Part shown: piece by piece, positions 31,895 through 41,550 of the stretch | Numbering within the stretch: position 1 is the stretch's first letter | How the letters are laid out: the number at the start of each line of letters is the position of its first letter | From: Kitasatospora sp. SUK 42 | Lineage (GTDB): Bacteria > Actinomycetota > Actinomycetes > Streptomycetales > Streptomycetaceae | Assembly: GCF_015776785.2 (NCBI RefSeq) | Contig: NZ_LFMD02000003.1 | Span: forward strand, 1-64,000 | Direction of reading: 5' to 3' | Length of the DNA: 64,000 bases | Program-made: the position numbers and the translations under genes | Notes under the pieces: generated by a model | The model's database searches: none | The model's input: only the letters and a program-made list of their open reading frames with translations | Told to the model about the DNA's origin: nothing

Positions 31895-32893
31895 ATGCCG
31901 ACCGCCGCCTTCGCGATGGACCCGGCGCGCTTCCCCGACGTCTACGGCCCTGAGGCCCGCGCCCGGGTCGCCGCCCGCGCCGAGCTGGTGACCGACCCGG
32001 CCTCGGACCACGGCGTGTGGAGCGCCGAGCGGCTGGCCGCCGCACCCGAGGCGCTGCGCGAGGTCGAGGTGCTGTTCACCGGCTGGGGCGGACCGGTGCT
32101 GGACGCCCCCGCCCTGGCCCGGCTCCCCCGCCTCCGCCTGGTGCTCTACGCCGCGGGATCGGTGCGCCGGATCGCCGGCGAGGCGTTCTGGGCGGCGGAC
32201 ATCCCGATCGTCACCGCCGCCCACGCCAACGCCGTCCCGGTCGCGGAGTTCACCGTGGCCCAGATCGTCTACGCCCTCAAGGACGGCTGGCGCCACGTCC
32301 TCGCCGCCCGGGCGGCCCGCGCCGCCGTCCCGGCCGCCCGCACCCCGGGCGCGTACGGCTCCACCGTCGGCGTCCTGTCGCTCGGCGCGGCCGGGCGCCT
32401 GGTCTGCGAGATGCTGCGCGACTACGACGTCCGGGTCCTCGCGCACGATCCGTACGCCCCGACACCGCCGGGGGTGCGGGCCGTCGGACTCGACGAACTC
32501 TTCGCCACCGCCGACGTGGTGAGCGTGCACACCCCGCTGCTCCCGGAGACCCGCGGGCTCGTCGGCCGGCGACTGCTGACCGCGATGAAGCCCGGCGCCA
32601 CCCTCGTCAACACCTCACGCGGAGCCGTCCTCGACGAGCCCGCGCTGCTGGAGGTCCTCGCCGAACGCCCGGACCTCTTCGCCGTGTTGGACGTCACCGA
32701 CCCCGAGCCGCCGTCGCCCGGCTCGCCGCTGTTCACCCTGCCCAACGTGGTCGTCACCCCGCACCTCGCGGGCAGCCGCGAGCTGGAGCGCCGCCGCCTC
32801 GGCGACCTGGTGGTCGGCGAGTTCGAACGCTGGCTGCGCGGCGCACCGCTGCACCAGGCGCTCGACCGGCGCACCTACGAACGGATGGCCTGA
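31895..32893 (+). CDS. D-isomer-specific 2-hydroxyacid dehydrogenase
   Basis: NAD(P)-dependent oxidoreductase of 332 residues. The nucleotide-binding turn is in VGVLSLGAAGRLVCEML. Catalytic residues are visible in VNTSRGAVLDEPALLEVL (Arg), VLDVTDPEPP (Glu) and VVTPHLAGSRELE (His). Relatives reduce hydroxypyruvate or glyoxylate or oxidise sugar acids; here a role in handling a sugar-derived acid is plausible. GAGGAG precedes the ATG. It is separated by three bases from the sulfatase start, so the two form a bicistronic unit. Confidence 0.9.
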   Translation: MPTAAFAMDPARFPDVYGPEARARVAARAELVTDPASDHGVWSAERLAAAPEALREVEVLFTGWGGPVLDAPALARLPRLRLVLYAAGSVRRIAGEAFWAADIPIVTAAHANAVPVAEFTVAQIVYALKDGWRHVLAARAARAAVPAARTPGAYGSTVGVLSLGAAGRLVCEMLRDYDVRVLAHDPYAPTPPGVRAVGLDELFATADVVSVHTPLLPETRGLVGRRLLTAMKPGATLVNTSRGAVLDEPALLEVLAERPDLFAVLDVTDPEPPSPGSPLFTLPNVVVTPHLAGSRELERRRLGDLVVGEFERWLRGAPLHQALDRRTYERMA

Positions 32894-32896
32894 CCC

Positions 32897-34165
32897 ATGC
32901 CCGAGCACACAGGCCCCGACGTCGTCCTGATCCTGACGGACCAGCAGACCGCCGACGCGATGAGCGCCACCGGGAACCCGTACCTGCGCACCCCCGCGAT
33001 GGACGCGCTGGCCGCCGCCGGCACCCGCTACCCCAACGCCTACTGCGCCCAGCCGCTCTGCACGCCCTCCCGCGCCAGCCTCATGACGGGCCGCCTGCCC
33101 AGCACCGTCGGCGTCACCGGCAACACCGGCGGCCCCGAGGACCCTTTGCTGGGGCGGCTGTTCACCGAGGCCGGGTACGACTGCGGCTACGGCGGCAAGT
33201 GGCACCTGCCGGAGATCGACCTGCCCGAGGGCCGGGGCTTCCGCCGGATCCACCCGGCCGGCGGGGACGACGCCGGACTCGCCCGCGCCGCCGCCGAGTT
33301 CGTCCGCGCACCACGCGACCGGCCGTTCCTGCTGGTCGCCTCCTTCCTGGAGCCGCACGGCATCTGCGAGTGGGCCCGCGGCCAGGACCCGCGCACCGGC
33401 CCGCTCCCGCCCGCGCCGCCCGTCCCGCAACTCCCCCCGCTACCGGCCAACTTCCCGACCGCGCCGTACGACCCCGCGCTGCCCCGGCTCGCCCGGCTGG
33501 CCCAGCCGCACACCCATCCGACCGCCGACTGGCGGGAGGACGACTGGCGCCGCTACCGGCACGCCTACTACGCCCTGGTCGAGCGGGTGGACCGCCACAT
33601 CGGGCTGCTGCTGGCGGCACTCGGGGAACACGACCGGGAGACCGTGGTGGTGTTCAGCTCCGACCACGGCGACGGCGCGGGCGCCCACCGCTGGAACCAG
33701 AAGTGGGCCCTGTACGAGGAGTGTGTGCGGGTGCCCCTGGTGGTCGCCGGGCCCGGGGTGGCCTCCGGCGCCGTCGACGAGCGGCTGGTGGCGGCCGGGC
33801 TGGACCTCATCCCGACGCTCTGCGACCTGGCCGGCCTCGAAGCGCCGGAGGGGCTGCCCGGCCGCAGCGTCCGCGCGCCGCGACCGCACGACAGCGTGGT
33901 GGTCGAGACCCGCTGGGAGATCCCCGGCTTCAACAACGCCCTGGGCCGGATGGTCCGCGCCGGGCGACACAAGTACGTGTGCTACGCCTGGGGCGACCAC
34001 CGCGAGCAGCTCTTCGACCTCGCCGCCGACCCCGGCGAGCTGGTGAACCTCTCGGTCGACGCCCGGCACGCGCCGCTGCTCGACCGGTTCCGGGGCCTGC
34101 TGTCCGAGCACTGCACGGCCGTCGCCGACCCGTTCGCCCGCTTCGTGCCGCAGGCCGCGCACTGA
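32897..34165 (+). CDS. FGly-dependent sulfatase, cytoplasmic
   Basis: Sulfate ester hydrolase of 422 residues. The modification motif CTPSR (Cys55) provides the formylglycine nucleophile after action of a formylglycine-generating enzyme. Metal-binding residues lie in LILTDQQ (Asp15) and VVFSSDHGDGAGAH; KWHLPE supplies the sulfate-binding Lys and His. No signal peptide is present, so desulfation would happen inside the cell, on imported substrate. This fits the ABC importer encoded nearby. The substrate could be a sulfated sugar, an aryl sulfate or choline sulfate; the neighbourhood favours a sugar. Confidence 0.92.
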   Translation: MPEHTGPDVVLILTDQQTADAMSATGNPYLRTPAMDALAAAGTRYPNAYCAQPLCTPSRASLMTGRLPSTVGVTGNTGGPEDPLLGRLFTEAGYDCGYGGKWHLPEIDLPEGRGFRRIHPAGGDDAGLARAAAEFVRAPRDRPFLLVASFLEPHGICEWARGQDPRTGPLPPAPPVPQLPPLPANFPTAPYDPALPRLARLAQPHTHPTADWREDDWRRYRHAYYALVERVDRHIGLLLAALGEHDRETVVVFSSDHGDGAGAHRWNQKWALYEECVRVPLVVAGPGVASGAVDERLVAAGLDLIPTLCDLAGLEAPEGLPGRSVRAPRPHDSVVVETRWEIPGFNNALGRMVRAGRHKYVCYAWGDHREQLFDLAADPGELVNLSVDARHAPLLDRFRGLLSEHCTAVADPFARFVPQAAH

Positions 34166-34170
34166 CGAAA

Positions 34171-34196
34171 GGGGCCGACCCGCCGGGGTCGGCCCC
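34171..34196. terminator. Terminator between sulfatase and propeller genes
   Basis: GGGGCCGACC pairs with GGTCGGCCCC around CGCCGG; convergent genes end on both sides. Confidence 0.8.
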
Positions 34197-34232
34197 TCAC
34201 CACAAGGACACCGGGTTCACGAGGCCGCCGGG

Positions 34233-36227
34233 TTACGGACGGACCGCGATCAGCTCACGCCCCCGCAGGGTGTAGAGCACCCCGGCCTCGTCGGCGGCCA
34301 GCCGGGCGCCGCTGTACCACTCGGCGTCCACCTCGACCAGCACGGTGGCGGCCAGGGTGTCGCGGTCCAGCCGGAACAGCGTCCGCTCGCTGATCCCGTA
34401 CAGGGCCCCACCGCTGACCAGCAGCCGCGGATTGGTGCCGGCCACCGCGCCCAGGTCCGCCCGCCGCCCGATCACGGGGGTGAACCCGGCCCGCCCCGAC
34501 CCGCACAGGTCGACGGTGAACGCCCGACCGTTCACCGTCAGGCCGTACAGGGTGTGCCCGTGGACCGCCAGGCTGCTGACGCCCGCGCCCAGGTCGGTCG
34601 CGGTGCGCCACAGCTCGCGCCCGGCGACCGGATCCCAGGCGGCCAGGTCGCCGCGCGGGCCGGTCGCCTTGGCGTTGTCGCCGCCGAGGAACGCCTGCCC
34701 GTGCCCGGACGCCACCGCGCGCACCAGCTGGCCGGGGCCGAGCGGGTCGGTGTGCACGGTCGGCAGGCCGCTGCCCGGGCGGTGGGTGACGAAGGAGCCG
34801 CCGCCGGTGGTGTCGGCCTGGATCCCGAGCAGCAGCAGACCGCTGTCGGCGTCCCAGCGGATCACCTGCGGTCGGTTCTGCTCCTGCGGCAGCGCCGCCT
34901 CCCGCACGGGCGCCGGGTCCGCCCCCGGGCGGTAGCGCCAGATGCCCTGCGAGGAGTAGACGCCCAGGTAGAGCGTGCCGTCGTCGAGGATCACGGTGTC
35001 CTTGGCCTCGCCCGGCACCGGGAGCTTGTGGACGGTTCCGGCGGCCAGGTCGTGCAGGGCGAGCGAGCCGTTGCCGCCGACGTACACCCGCCCGGCGCGG
35101 GCCGCCACCGACATGCCGAGCTGGGCGGAGGCGGGCGCGCCCGCCTCGACCAGGTCCCGGGTGGCGACGGCCCCGGTGGCGAGGTCCAGGGTCCACGCGG
35201 TGCCGCCCTCGGTGACCCCGGCCAGGGTGTCGCCGAGCCGGCCGAGGCCCCAGGAGTTGCCCTCCGGCACGGGCACCGCGAGCTGGTCGAGCGCGCCGGT
35301 GGCGAGGTCGTGCCGCCACAGCACCCCGTGTTCGGTGGAGGTGAACCAGAGGGTGTCCCCCCGCCGCTGGAAGTTGGTCACGCTCTTGGTGCCGGGGACG
35401 GCGAAGGCCCTGAGAACCCGGTGGCTCGCCGGGTCGAGCAGCGCCACGTGGGCGGGCGCGCCCTCGGTGGAGACGGCCAGCAGGTCGTCGCCGAGCACGG
35501 TGATCCGGCGGATGATCGTGTCGCCGCGCAGTTCGGGCGGGGTGATGTCGGTGACGGCGCCGGTGGCCCGGTCGACGGCGTACAGGGCGGCCCCGGTCGC
35601 TCCCCCGCCGCCCGCGAGGTTGCTGCCGACGCCGAGGTAGGCGTGGGTCGCGGTGGCCGCGACGGCGCGGCCCTGGGTGGCGTTCGGTGCCGGGGAGGCG
35701 ACCTCGGTGACGGCGCCGGTGGCCGGGTCCCAGGCGTACAGGCCCGGTCCGGCGGCGCGGCCCTTCTGCCGGCCGGTCGCGTAGACCGTGCCGTCGGGCG
35801 CGACGGCGACGTCCCGGACGTCGGCGCCGGGCACGTTCCCGAGCGCGGTCAGGGTGCCGTCGTAGCGGTAGAGGTTGGCCTCGCCGGGGGCGTCCGTGAC
35901 CCCGAGGTGGAGCGCGCCGCCGTGGGCGGCCGAGCCCTGGACGAAGTTGCCGGTGGGCAGTTCGACGGTGGCGGTGACCGTGCCGGTCGGCAGGTGGTAG
36001 CCGACCACCCGGGCGGGGGCGAGGTTGCGCGAGCCGATCCACAGGGTCTCGCCGATCAGCGTCGCGCTCATCAGCGGGAAGTCGGCGTTCCCGGGCCCCA
36101 GTTCGGTGACGTCCGGCCCAGCGTCCGCCGCGACGGCGGCGGCGGTGGGCGGGCCGAGCACCGATAGCGCGGCCACCGCGCCGGTGCCGAGCAGGAGTTG
36201 GCGACGCGAGGGGGTCACGGCAGGCAT
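34233..36227 (-). CDS. Tat-exported beta-propeller protein, function unknown
   Basis: Protein of 664 residues. It begins with a twin-arginine signal (SRRQLLLGTGAVAALSVLG, cleavage near AAAVAADA). The rest is built from repeated propeller blades with D-P-A-T-G/D-L-A-T-G-A-V turns, as in LYAWDPATGAVTEV, LYAVDRATGAVTDI, WRHDLATGALDQL and WTLDLATGAVATR. No catalytic motif is evident. It is the last gene of the ABC transporter operon, 17 bases after the ATPase stop. A role in binding or cleaving an extracellular oligosaccharide is inferred from position; oligogalacturonate-type lyases and PQQ-like proteins also use this fold. Confidence 0.8.
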   Translation of the reverse strand: MPAVTPSRRQLLLGTGAVAALSVLGPPTAAAVAADAGPDVTELGPGNADFPLMSATLIGETLWIGSRNLAPARVVGYHLPTGTVTATVELPTGNFVQGSAAHGGALHLGVTDAPGEANLYRYDGTLTALGNVPGADVRDVAVAPDGTVYATGRQKGRAAGPGLYAWDPATGAVTEVASPAPNATQGRAVAATATHAYLGVGSNLAGGGGATGAALYAVDRATGAVTDITPPELRGDTIIRRITVLGDDLLAVSTEGAPAHVALLDPASHRVLRAFAVPGTKSVTNFQRRGDTLWFTSTEHGVLWRHDLATGALDQLAVPVPEGNSWGLGRLGDTLAGVTEGGTAWTLDLATGAVATRDLVEAGAPASAQLGMSVAARAGRVYVGGNGSLALHDLAAGTVHKLPVPGEAKDTVILDDGTLYLGVYSSQGIWRYRPGADPAPVREAALPQEQNRPQVIRWDADSGLLLLGIQADTTGGGSFVTHRPGSGLPTVHTDPLGPGQLVRAVASGHGQAFLGGDNAKATGPRGDLAAWDPVAGRELWRTATDLGAGVSSLAVHGHTLYGLTVNGRAFTVDLCGSGRAGFTPVIGRRADLGAVAGTNPRLLVSGGALYGISERTLFRLDRDTLAATVLVEVDAEWYSGARLAADEAGVLYTLRGRELIAVRP

Positions 36228-36244
36228 GGTTCTCCAGAGTCGGA

Positions 36245-38050
36245 TCAGGGACGGGAGGGAGGGCTGGCGGCGGCCAGCAGCTCCCGGGTGTACGGATGCG
36301 CGGGGGCGGCGAACAGCTCGGCGGCGGGGGCCCGTTCGACCACCCGGCCGTGCCGGAGCACCAGGACGTCGTCACACAGGTGCCGGACCAGCGCGAGGTC
36401 GTGCGAGATGAACACCAGCCCGACGCCGGTCCGTTCGCGCAGGTCGGCGAAGAGGTTGAGGATCTGCGCCTGGACCGAGACGTCCAGGGCGGAGGTCGGT
36501 TCGTCGGCGACCAGCACCTGCGGGTCGACGGCGAGGGCGCGCGCGATCGCGACCCGCTGGCGCTGGCCGCCGGAGAGGCGGTGCGGCCGGGCGTCGAGCA
36601 CCGCCTCGGGCAGGCCGACCAGTTCGCACAGTTCCGCCGGATCCCGCCGGTCCCGCAGGCCGTGGGCGACCAGCGGTTCGGCCAGTGCCTCGCGCACGGT
36701 CATCCGGGGGCTGAGCGAGGCGTACGGGTCCTGGAAGACCATCTGCACCCGGCGCCGCAGCTCGCGCTCCCCGGCGCGCCCGGCCTCGGCCCAGGAGCGG
36801 CCGGCCACCCGTACCGTCCCGGTGTGCGGGGTCAGCAGTCCGAGCAGTGCGCGGGCCAGGGTGGACTTCCCGGAGCCGGACTCGCCGATCACTCCCACCG
36901 CCCGGCCGGGTGCGGCGCTCAGGCTCACGCCCTCCAGGGCGGGGGGCCGTCGCCGGCCGTAGCGGACGGTGAGGTCCTCGGCGACCAGGACGGGCTCCTC
37001 GGCCCGCTCCACGCGCCGCTCCACCGCTTTCTGACGTTCCGTCACCTCGGCTCGCACTACCGGCAGATGGCAGGCGAAGCCGGACTCGCCGGCGCCCGAC
37101 CACTGCGGCTCCGAGCTCGTGCAGCGCTCCACGGCGGCCGCGCAGCGCGGTGCGAAGGCACAGCCCGGCGACGCCTCGCCGGCCGCCGGCGGGCGCCCTC
37201 CGATCACGGTGAGCGGTGCGCCGGGCGGGCCGTCCAGCCGGGGCACCCCGGCCAGCAGCCCGGCGGTGTACCGGTGCCGGGGGCCGGCCAACAGGTCACG
37301 CGCCGGGGCCCGTTCGACGATCCGCCCGGCGTACATCACCTGGACGGTGTCGCAGCTGCGGGCCACCACGCCCAGGTCGTGGGTGATCAGCAGGACGGCC
37401 GTGCCGGTCTCGTCGCGCAGCCGGACCAGCAGGTCCAGGATCTCCACCCGGGTGCTCGGGTCGAGCGCCGTGGTCGGCTCGTCGGCGATCAGCAGCTCGG
37501 GCCGGTTGGCCATCGCCATCGCGATCAGCACGCGCTGGCGCATGCCCCCGGAGAACTCGTGCGGCCGGTCGTGGTAGCGGCGCCCGGGCCCGTCGATGCC
37601 GACCAGGCCGAGCAGTTCGAGCGCCCGGGCGCGGGCCTCGCGGCGGCCGGCGCCGTGCACCAGGGCGGCCTCGGCGAGCTGGCGGCCGACCGGCATCCGG
37701 GGGTTGAGGTAGGCCAGCGGGTCCTGGAAGACCATGCCGATCCGGCGGCCGCGCACCGCGCGCACGGCGGGCTCGGGCAGGGCGAGCAGGTCGGTGCCGT
37801 CGAAGCGGACGGTGCCGGCGGTGGTGCGGCAGCCCGGCGGGAGCATCCGGTTGACGGCCAGGGCGGTGAGCGTCTTGCCCGAGCCGGACTCGCCGACCAG
37901 GCCCAGGATCTCGCCCGGCCGCACGGTGAAGTCCACCCCGCGCACCGCCTCGGCGCCGCCCGCCGCGACGCGCAGGCCGCGCACCTCCAGCAGGGGCGCC
38001 CCGCTCACGGTGGCGGCGGCCGAGGCCCGGTCGGTGTCGGTCGCGGTCAA
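36245..38050 (-). CDS. Fused double ATPase of an oligopeptide-type ABC importer (DppD-DppF)
   Basis: Single 601-residue chain carrying both nucleotide-binding domains that power import. Domain one (about 20-330) has [29 protein letters not shown] and [13 protein letters not shown], plus the C-terminal cysteine cluster [15 protein letters not shown] typical of the oligopeptide family. Domain two (about 345-600) has [31 protein letters not shown] and [13 protein letters not shown]. The start is TTG, overlapping the permease stop by four bases. Fusion guarantees heterodimer pairing; this is common in actinobacteria. Transporters of this family import oligosaccharides as well as peptides. Confidence 0.93.
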   Translation of the reverse strand: MTATDTDRASAAATVSGAPLLEVRGLRVAAGGAEAVRGVDFTVRPGEILGLVGESGSGKTLTALAVNRMLPPGCRTTAGTVRFDGTDLLALPEPAVRAVRGRRIGMVFQDPLAYLNPRMPVGRQLAEAALVHGAGRREARARALELLGLVGIDGPGRRYHDRPHEFSGGMRQRVLIAMAMANRPELLIADEPTTALDPSTRVEILDLLVRLRDETGTAVLLITHDLGVVARSCDTVQVMYAGRIVERAPARDLLAGPRHRYTAGLLAGVPRLDGPPGAPLTVIGGRPPAAGEASPGCAFAPRCAAAVERCTSSEPQWSGAGESGFACHLPVVRAEVTERQKAVERRVERAEEPVLVAEDLTVRYGRRRPPALEGVSLSAAPGRAVGVIGESGSGKSTLARALLGLLTPHTGTVRVAGRSWAEAGRAGERELRRRVQMVFQDPYASLSPRMTVREALAEPLVAHGLRDRRDPAELCELVGLPEAVLDARPHRLSGGQRQRVAIARALAVDPQVLVADEPTSALDVSVQAQILNLFADLRERTGVGLVFISHDLALVRHLCDDVLVLRHGRVVERAPAAELFAAPAHPYTRELLAAASPPSRP

Positions 38051-38895
38051 CGCAGTCTCTCCCGGTTGAACGAGTCGGCGAGGAGGGTCAGGCCGAACAC
38101 CAGCAGGCCGAGCAGGGCGACCGGCGTCAGGGCGTAACCCGGCTGGAGGAACAGGTACTTGGAGCCCGCGTTGATCATCGCCCCGAGCGCGGGGGCGGGC
38201 GGCTGGACGCCGAGGCCGAGCACGCTCAGGCCGCCCTCGATCTTGACCGCGTGCGCCATCGCCACGGCCAGCAGCGCGGTGGTCGCGTCGACGACGTTCG
38301 GCAGCACGTGGCGGCGCAGGATCCGCCCACGCGGCACGCCCAGCACCCGGGCGGCCACCACGTGGTCGCGGGCGAGCTGGCCGAGCAGTGCCGCGCGCGC
38401 CTGGCGCCCGAAGGAGGGCAGCGCGCTCAGCACGATGGTGGCCACCACGGTGCCGAGCCCCGGGCGCACCAGCAGGGCGAGGGCGAGCCCGAGCAGCAGC
38501 CCGTGGAGCCCGAGCAGCAGGTCGAACAGCCGTTGGACGAGCTCGCCGAGCAGCCGGTTCAGGCCGCCGAGCAGCCCCAGCAGCGTGCCGAGCACGGCGG
38601 CCGCCGGTACGGCGAGCAGGCAGACCAGCAGCTCGGTGCGGACCCCGGCCAGTGCCCGGGCCAGCAGGTCGCGCCCGACCTCGTCGGTCCCCAGCGGGTG
38701 GTCCCAGGAGGGCCCGGCCAGGGCGTCCCGGCCCTGCTGGTACGGGTCCGTACCGAGCAGCAGGGGGCCGAGCAGTCCCAGCAGCACCACCAGGAGCACC
38801 AGCAGCGCACCGGTGCGCCCGCGCGGGGTGCGCAGTGCGGGCGGGAGCGGGCGCAGCAGTGACGGGCGACGGACGGGAGCGGTGGTGACGGTCAT
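38047..38895 (-). CDS. ABC importer permease (DppC-type)
   Basis: Inner membrane permease of 282 residues with about six helices. The N-terminal OppC-type segment ends [20 protein letters not shown], followed by [16 protein letters not shown], a family hallmark. The EAA coupling loop is [20 protein letters not shown]. It overlaps both neighbours by four bases, indicating tight translational coupling and a fixed subunit ratio. Confidence 0.92.
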   Translation of the reverse strand: MTVTTAPVRRPSLLRPLPPALRTPRGRTGALLVLLVVLLGLLGPLLLGTDPYQQGRDALAGPSWDHPLGTDEVGRDLLARALAGVRTELLVCLLAVPAAAVLGTLLGLLGGLNRLLGELVQRLFDLLLGLHGLLLGLALALLVRPGLGTVVATIVLSALPSFGRQARAALLGQLARDHVVAARVLGVPRGRILRRHVLPNVVDATTALLAVAMAHAVKIEGGLSVLGLGVQPPAPALGAMINAGSKYLFLQPGYALTPVALLGLLVFGLTLLADSFNRERLR

Positions 38896-39851
38896 CGGGC
38901 CTCCCCCGTGCCGGCGCGGGCGATCCGCGGGTCGAGTCGGCCGACGAGCAGCTCCGAGCCGAGCTGGACGAGCACGGCGACCGCGATCGCGAGCATGATC
39001 AGGGTCTGGGCGACGGGGTAGTCCCGCTGGTTGATGGCGTCCAGCAGCAGCTGGCCGAGTCCGTGTCGGGCGAAGAGCTGTTCGGCGACCACCGCGCCGC
39101 CCAGCAACTCGCCCAGGTGCAGGCCGAATTCGACGCAGAACGGCGCCAGGCTGTTGGGCAGCACGTGCCGCGCCAGGACGCGCCGGGGCGAGGCCCCCTT
39201 GGCGACGGCGGTCAGGACGAACTCCTCCTGGCGGGTGCGGCGCAGCTCGGTGGCGAGCAGCCGGGCCAGGACCGCCGAGCCGGGCAGGGCGAGCGCGACG
39301 GCGGGCAGGGCGAGGTACTGGACGGCGAGGTCGGGCGCGGTGAGGAGGTCCCGTTCGCCGCCGGCGGGCAGCACTCGCAGCAGCACCGCGAAGACGAAGA
39401 CGAACAGCACGGCGGTGACGTACACCGGCAGCGCCAGCAGGGCGGTGACCAGCGGGTCGAGCAGCCGGGCCAGGCGGCCGCGGTGCTCGGAGGCCAGCGC
39501 GACGCCCAGGAGCAGGCCGAGCAGCAGCATCAGCAGGCCTGCGACCAGGGCGAGTTGGACGGTGCTGCCGACGCTCTGGCCGATCAGGCGGGTGACCGGT
39601 TCGCGGTAGTGGAAGGAGCTGCCCGGATCGCCGGTGAGCAGCCCGTGCAGCCAGCCCAGGTACTGGACGGGCAGCGGCCGGTCGACGCCGAGGCTGTCGG
39701 CGAGCCGGTCGCGCTGCTCCTGGTCGGCCTCGGCGCCGAGCGCGGCGGAGACCGGGTCGCCGGGGGCCAGGCGCAGCAGCAGGAAGACGGCGACCGAGGC
39801 GAGCCAGAGCGTGGCCAGCGCGCCGGCCGCCTTTCTGGTCCAGTAGGGCAC
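38892..39851 (-). CDS. ABC importer permease (DppB-type)
   Basis: Membrane permease of 319 residues. It has the DppB N-terminus (LLRLAPGDPVSAALG) and a periplasmic-side loop with SLGVDRPLPVQYLGWL. The EAA loop is TAVAKGASPRRVLARHVLPN. About six helices are visible. The start is GTG after GGAG. It pairs with the DppC-type protein to form the channel. A hairpin in the gap before it may set its level below that of the binding protein. Confidence 0.92.
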   Translation of the reverse strand: MPYWTRKAAGALATLWLASVAVFLLLRLAPGDPVSAALGAEADQEQRDRLADSLGVDRPLPVQYLGWLHGLLTGDPGSSFHYREPVTRLIGQSVGSTVQLALVAGLLMLLLGLLLGVALASEHRGRLARLLDPLVTALLALPVYVTAVLFVFVFAVLLRVLPAGGERDLLTAPDLAVQYLALPAVALALPGSAVLARLLATELRRTRQEEFVLTAVAKGASPRRVLARHVLPNSLAPFCVEFGLHLGELLGGAVVAEQLFARHGLGQLLLDAINQRDYPVAQTLIMLAIAVAVLVQLGSELLVGRLDPRIARAGTGEAR

Positions 39852-39882
39852 GGGGGTACTCCAGGTGGGTCGGAAGGGCCGC

Positions 39883-39908
39883 CCCAGGGCGGTGGGGGTC
39901 GCCCTGGG
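39883..39908 (-). terminator. Intercistronic hairpin between binding protein and permease genes
   Basis: CCCAGGGCG pairs with CGCCCTGGG around an eight-base loop in the 79-base gap after the binding-protein gene. Such hairpins often stabilise the upstream message or partly terminate, giving excess binding protein. Confidence 0.5.
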
Positions 39909-39930
39909 ACGGCGCGACGGGCAGGCGGCC

Positions 39931-41499
39931 TCAGGCGGTGCGCCGGGTGTCGCCGAGCCGCAGGTAGCCGAGCGCGCTGGTCGCCACGCCGTGCACCGAG
40001 GAGGCGAAGGCGTAGGTCTCCCAGGCGTGCGCGAGGGTGATGTGGAAGGACTCGGTCAGCAGGTACTCGGACAGCTCGTGGTTGACGTCCGCCCTGGCGC
40101 GTTCGTCGGCGGCGGCGAAGGCCCGGGACTGGAGGTCGGCGTAGGCCGGGTCGGTGACGTGCGAGGTGTTCCGGCCGACCTGGAGCGGGCCGGAGACGGT
40201 GATCCCGCTCAGCGGGGAGACGCTCACCATTCCGTGGTTGGCGATGAACAGCCCCTCCAGCGTGCCCTGCTGGATCTTCGGCTGGAGGGCGGCGTTGTCC
40301 AGCAGCTGGACGTCGACGCCGAACCCGGCCTGCTCCAGGTCGTACTTGACCAGTTCCACGAGCGAGCTGAACACCGGCGAGTTGGCGGCGGTGAGCGGCA
40401 CCCTGGCGCCCTCGGCGCCGGCTTCCCGGAGCAGCCCTCGGGCCTTCTCCGGGTCGTGCGGGTAGCGCGAGACCTGGTCCGGCGTGACGCCGGGGGTGTT
40501 GGAGGGCCAGGGCAGGCTGCTGGCCTCGGCGTAGCCGCCGTACACCTGGGCGACGATGCGTTCGCGGTCCACCGCGTACTGGAGGGCCTGGCGCACCCGC
40601 CGGTCGTCGAACGGCCTGCTGGTGACGTTGGCGCCGAGGAACGCCTGCTGGTAGGAGGCCCGGGCGGACTGCACGGTGACGGCCGAGTTCCCGGCGAGCA
40701 CCTTGAGGTCGCGCCCGGGGACCGCTCCGATCAGGTGGGACTGCCCCGACTGGAGGGCGGAGAGCGCCGCCTGGCTGCTGGTCACCGATCGGACGGTGAT
40801 CCGCTCGAAGCGGGGCTGGCCGCTCTGCCAGTAGCGGTCGTAGCGGGCCAGGTCGAGCTGGTTGCCGCCCTTGAACGCCTGCCAGGTGAAGGGCCCGGTG
40901 CCGTTGACCTTCTCGGCGGCCTTGCCGTCGACGTAGCTGCGGGCGTCCACCACGGGGTTGAAGGCGAGGGCGTCGAACAGGTTGCTGGTGGGCTTGGCGA
41001 GGGTGAGGGTGACCTCGTTCGGGGCGCTCGCCCGGATGTCGGCGAGGCGTTCCAGCAGCGGCTTGACCTGGGAGGTCCTGGCCGCGCCGGTGAGCGAGAA
41101 GACGACGTCGTCCGGGCTGAGCGGGCGGCCGTCGTGGAAGGTGACGTCCTCGCGGAGCTTGAGCACGACCTTGGTCCGGTCGGTGTTCCACTCCCAGGAG
41201 GTGGCGAGCCAGGGCACCGGCTGGAGGGTCTGCGGGTCGAGGTCGACCAGCCGGTCGAGCACCAGGTTGGCGAACACCGGGGTGTCGGGGCCGCGGTGGA
41301 GCAGCTGGGTCGGGTCGGGGGCGGCGCCGTAGACGATCTGGAGGTCCGGCGCGGAGGCGGTGGCGGAGGCGGGGGCCCCGCCGGCGGCGTCCTCGGTGGC
41401 GGAGCGGCAGCCCGCCACCAGCAGGGCCGCTCCGGCGCTCAGGCCGAGGAAGCCTCGTCGGGGCAGGGGCAGGCCTCGGTGGCGGGCTGCGTCGCTCAT
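39931..41499 (-). CDS. Extracellular solute-binding lipoprotein, family 5
   Basis: Substrate-binding component of the importer, 522 residues. The N-terminus combines a twin-arginine motif (RRGFLGLSAGAAL) with a lipobox ending VAGC, so it is probably exported folded and anchored to the membrane surface. The SBP_bac_5 fold is clear from LATSWEWNTDRTKVVLKLRE, VTFHDGRPLSPDDVVFSL and RPFDDRRVRQALQYAVDRER. The family binds oligopeptides, nickel or oligosaccharides; the local genes suggest a carbohydrate. AGAGG precedes the ATG. Confidence 0.92.
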   Translation of the reverse strand: MSDAARHRGLPLPRRGFLGLSAGAALLVAGCRSATEDAAGGAPASATASAPDLQIVYGAAPDPTQLLHRGPDTPVFANLVLDRLVDLDPQTLQPVPWLATSWEWNTDRTKVVLKLREDVTFHDGRPLSPDDVVFSLTGAARTSQVKPLLERLADIRASAPNEVTLTLAKPTSNLFDALAFNPVVDARSYVDGKAAEKVNGTGPFTWQAFKGGNQLDLARYDRYWQSGQPRFERITVRSVTSSQAALSALQSGQSHLIGAVPGRDLKVLAGNSAVTVQSARASYQQAFLGANVTSRPFDDRRVRQALQYAVDRERIVAQVYGGYAEASSLPWPSNTPGVTPDQVSRYPHDPEKARGLLREAGAEGARVPLTAANSPVFSSLVELVKYDLEQAGFGVDVQLLDNAALQPKIQQGTLEGLFIANHGMVSVSPLSGITVSGPLQVGRNTSHVTDPAYADLQSRAFAAADERARADVNHELSEYLLTESFHITLAHAWETYAFASSVHGVATSALGYLRLGDTRRTA

Positions 41500-41550
41500 G
41501 GTGGTGCTACCTCTTCGGGTCTCGGGGCTCGATCGGTGGTGGGGGGCGGG

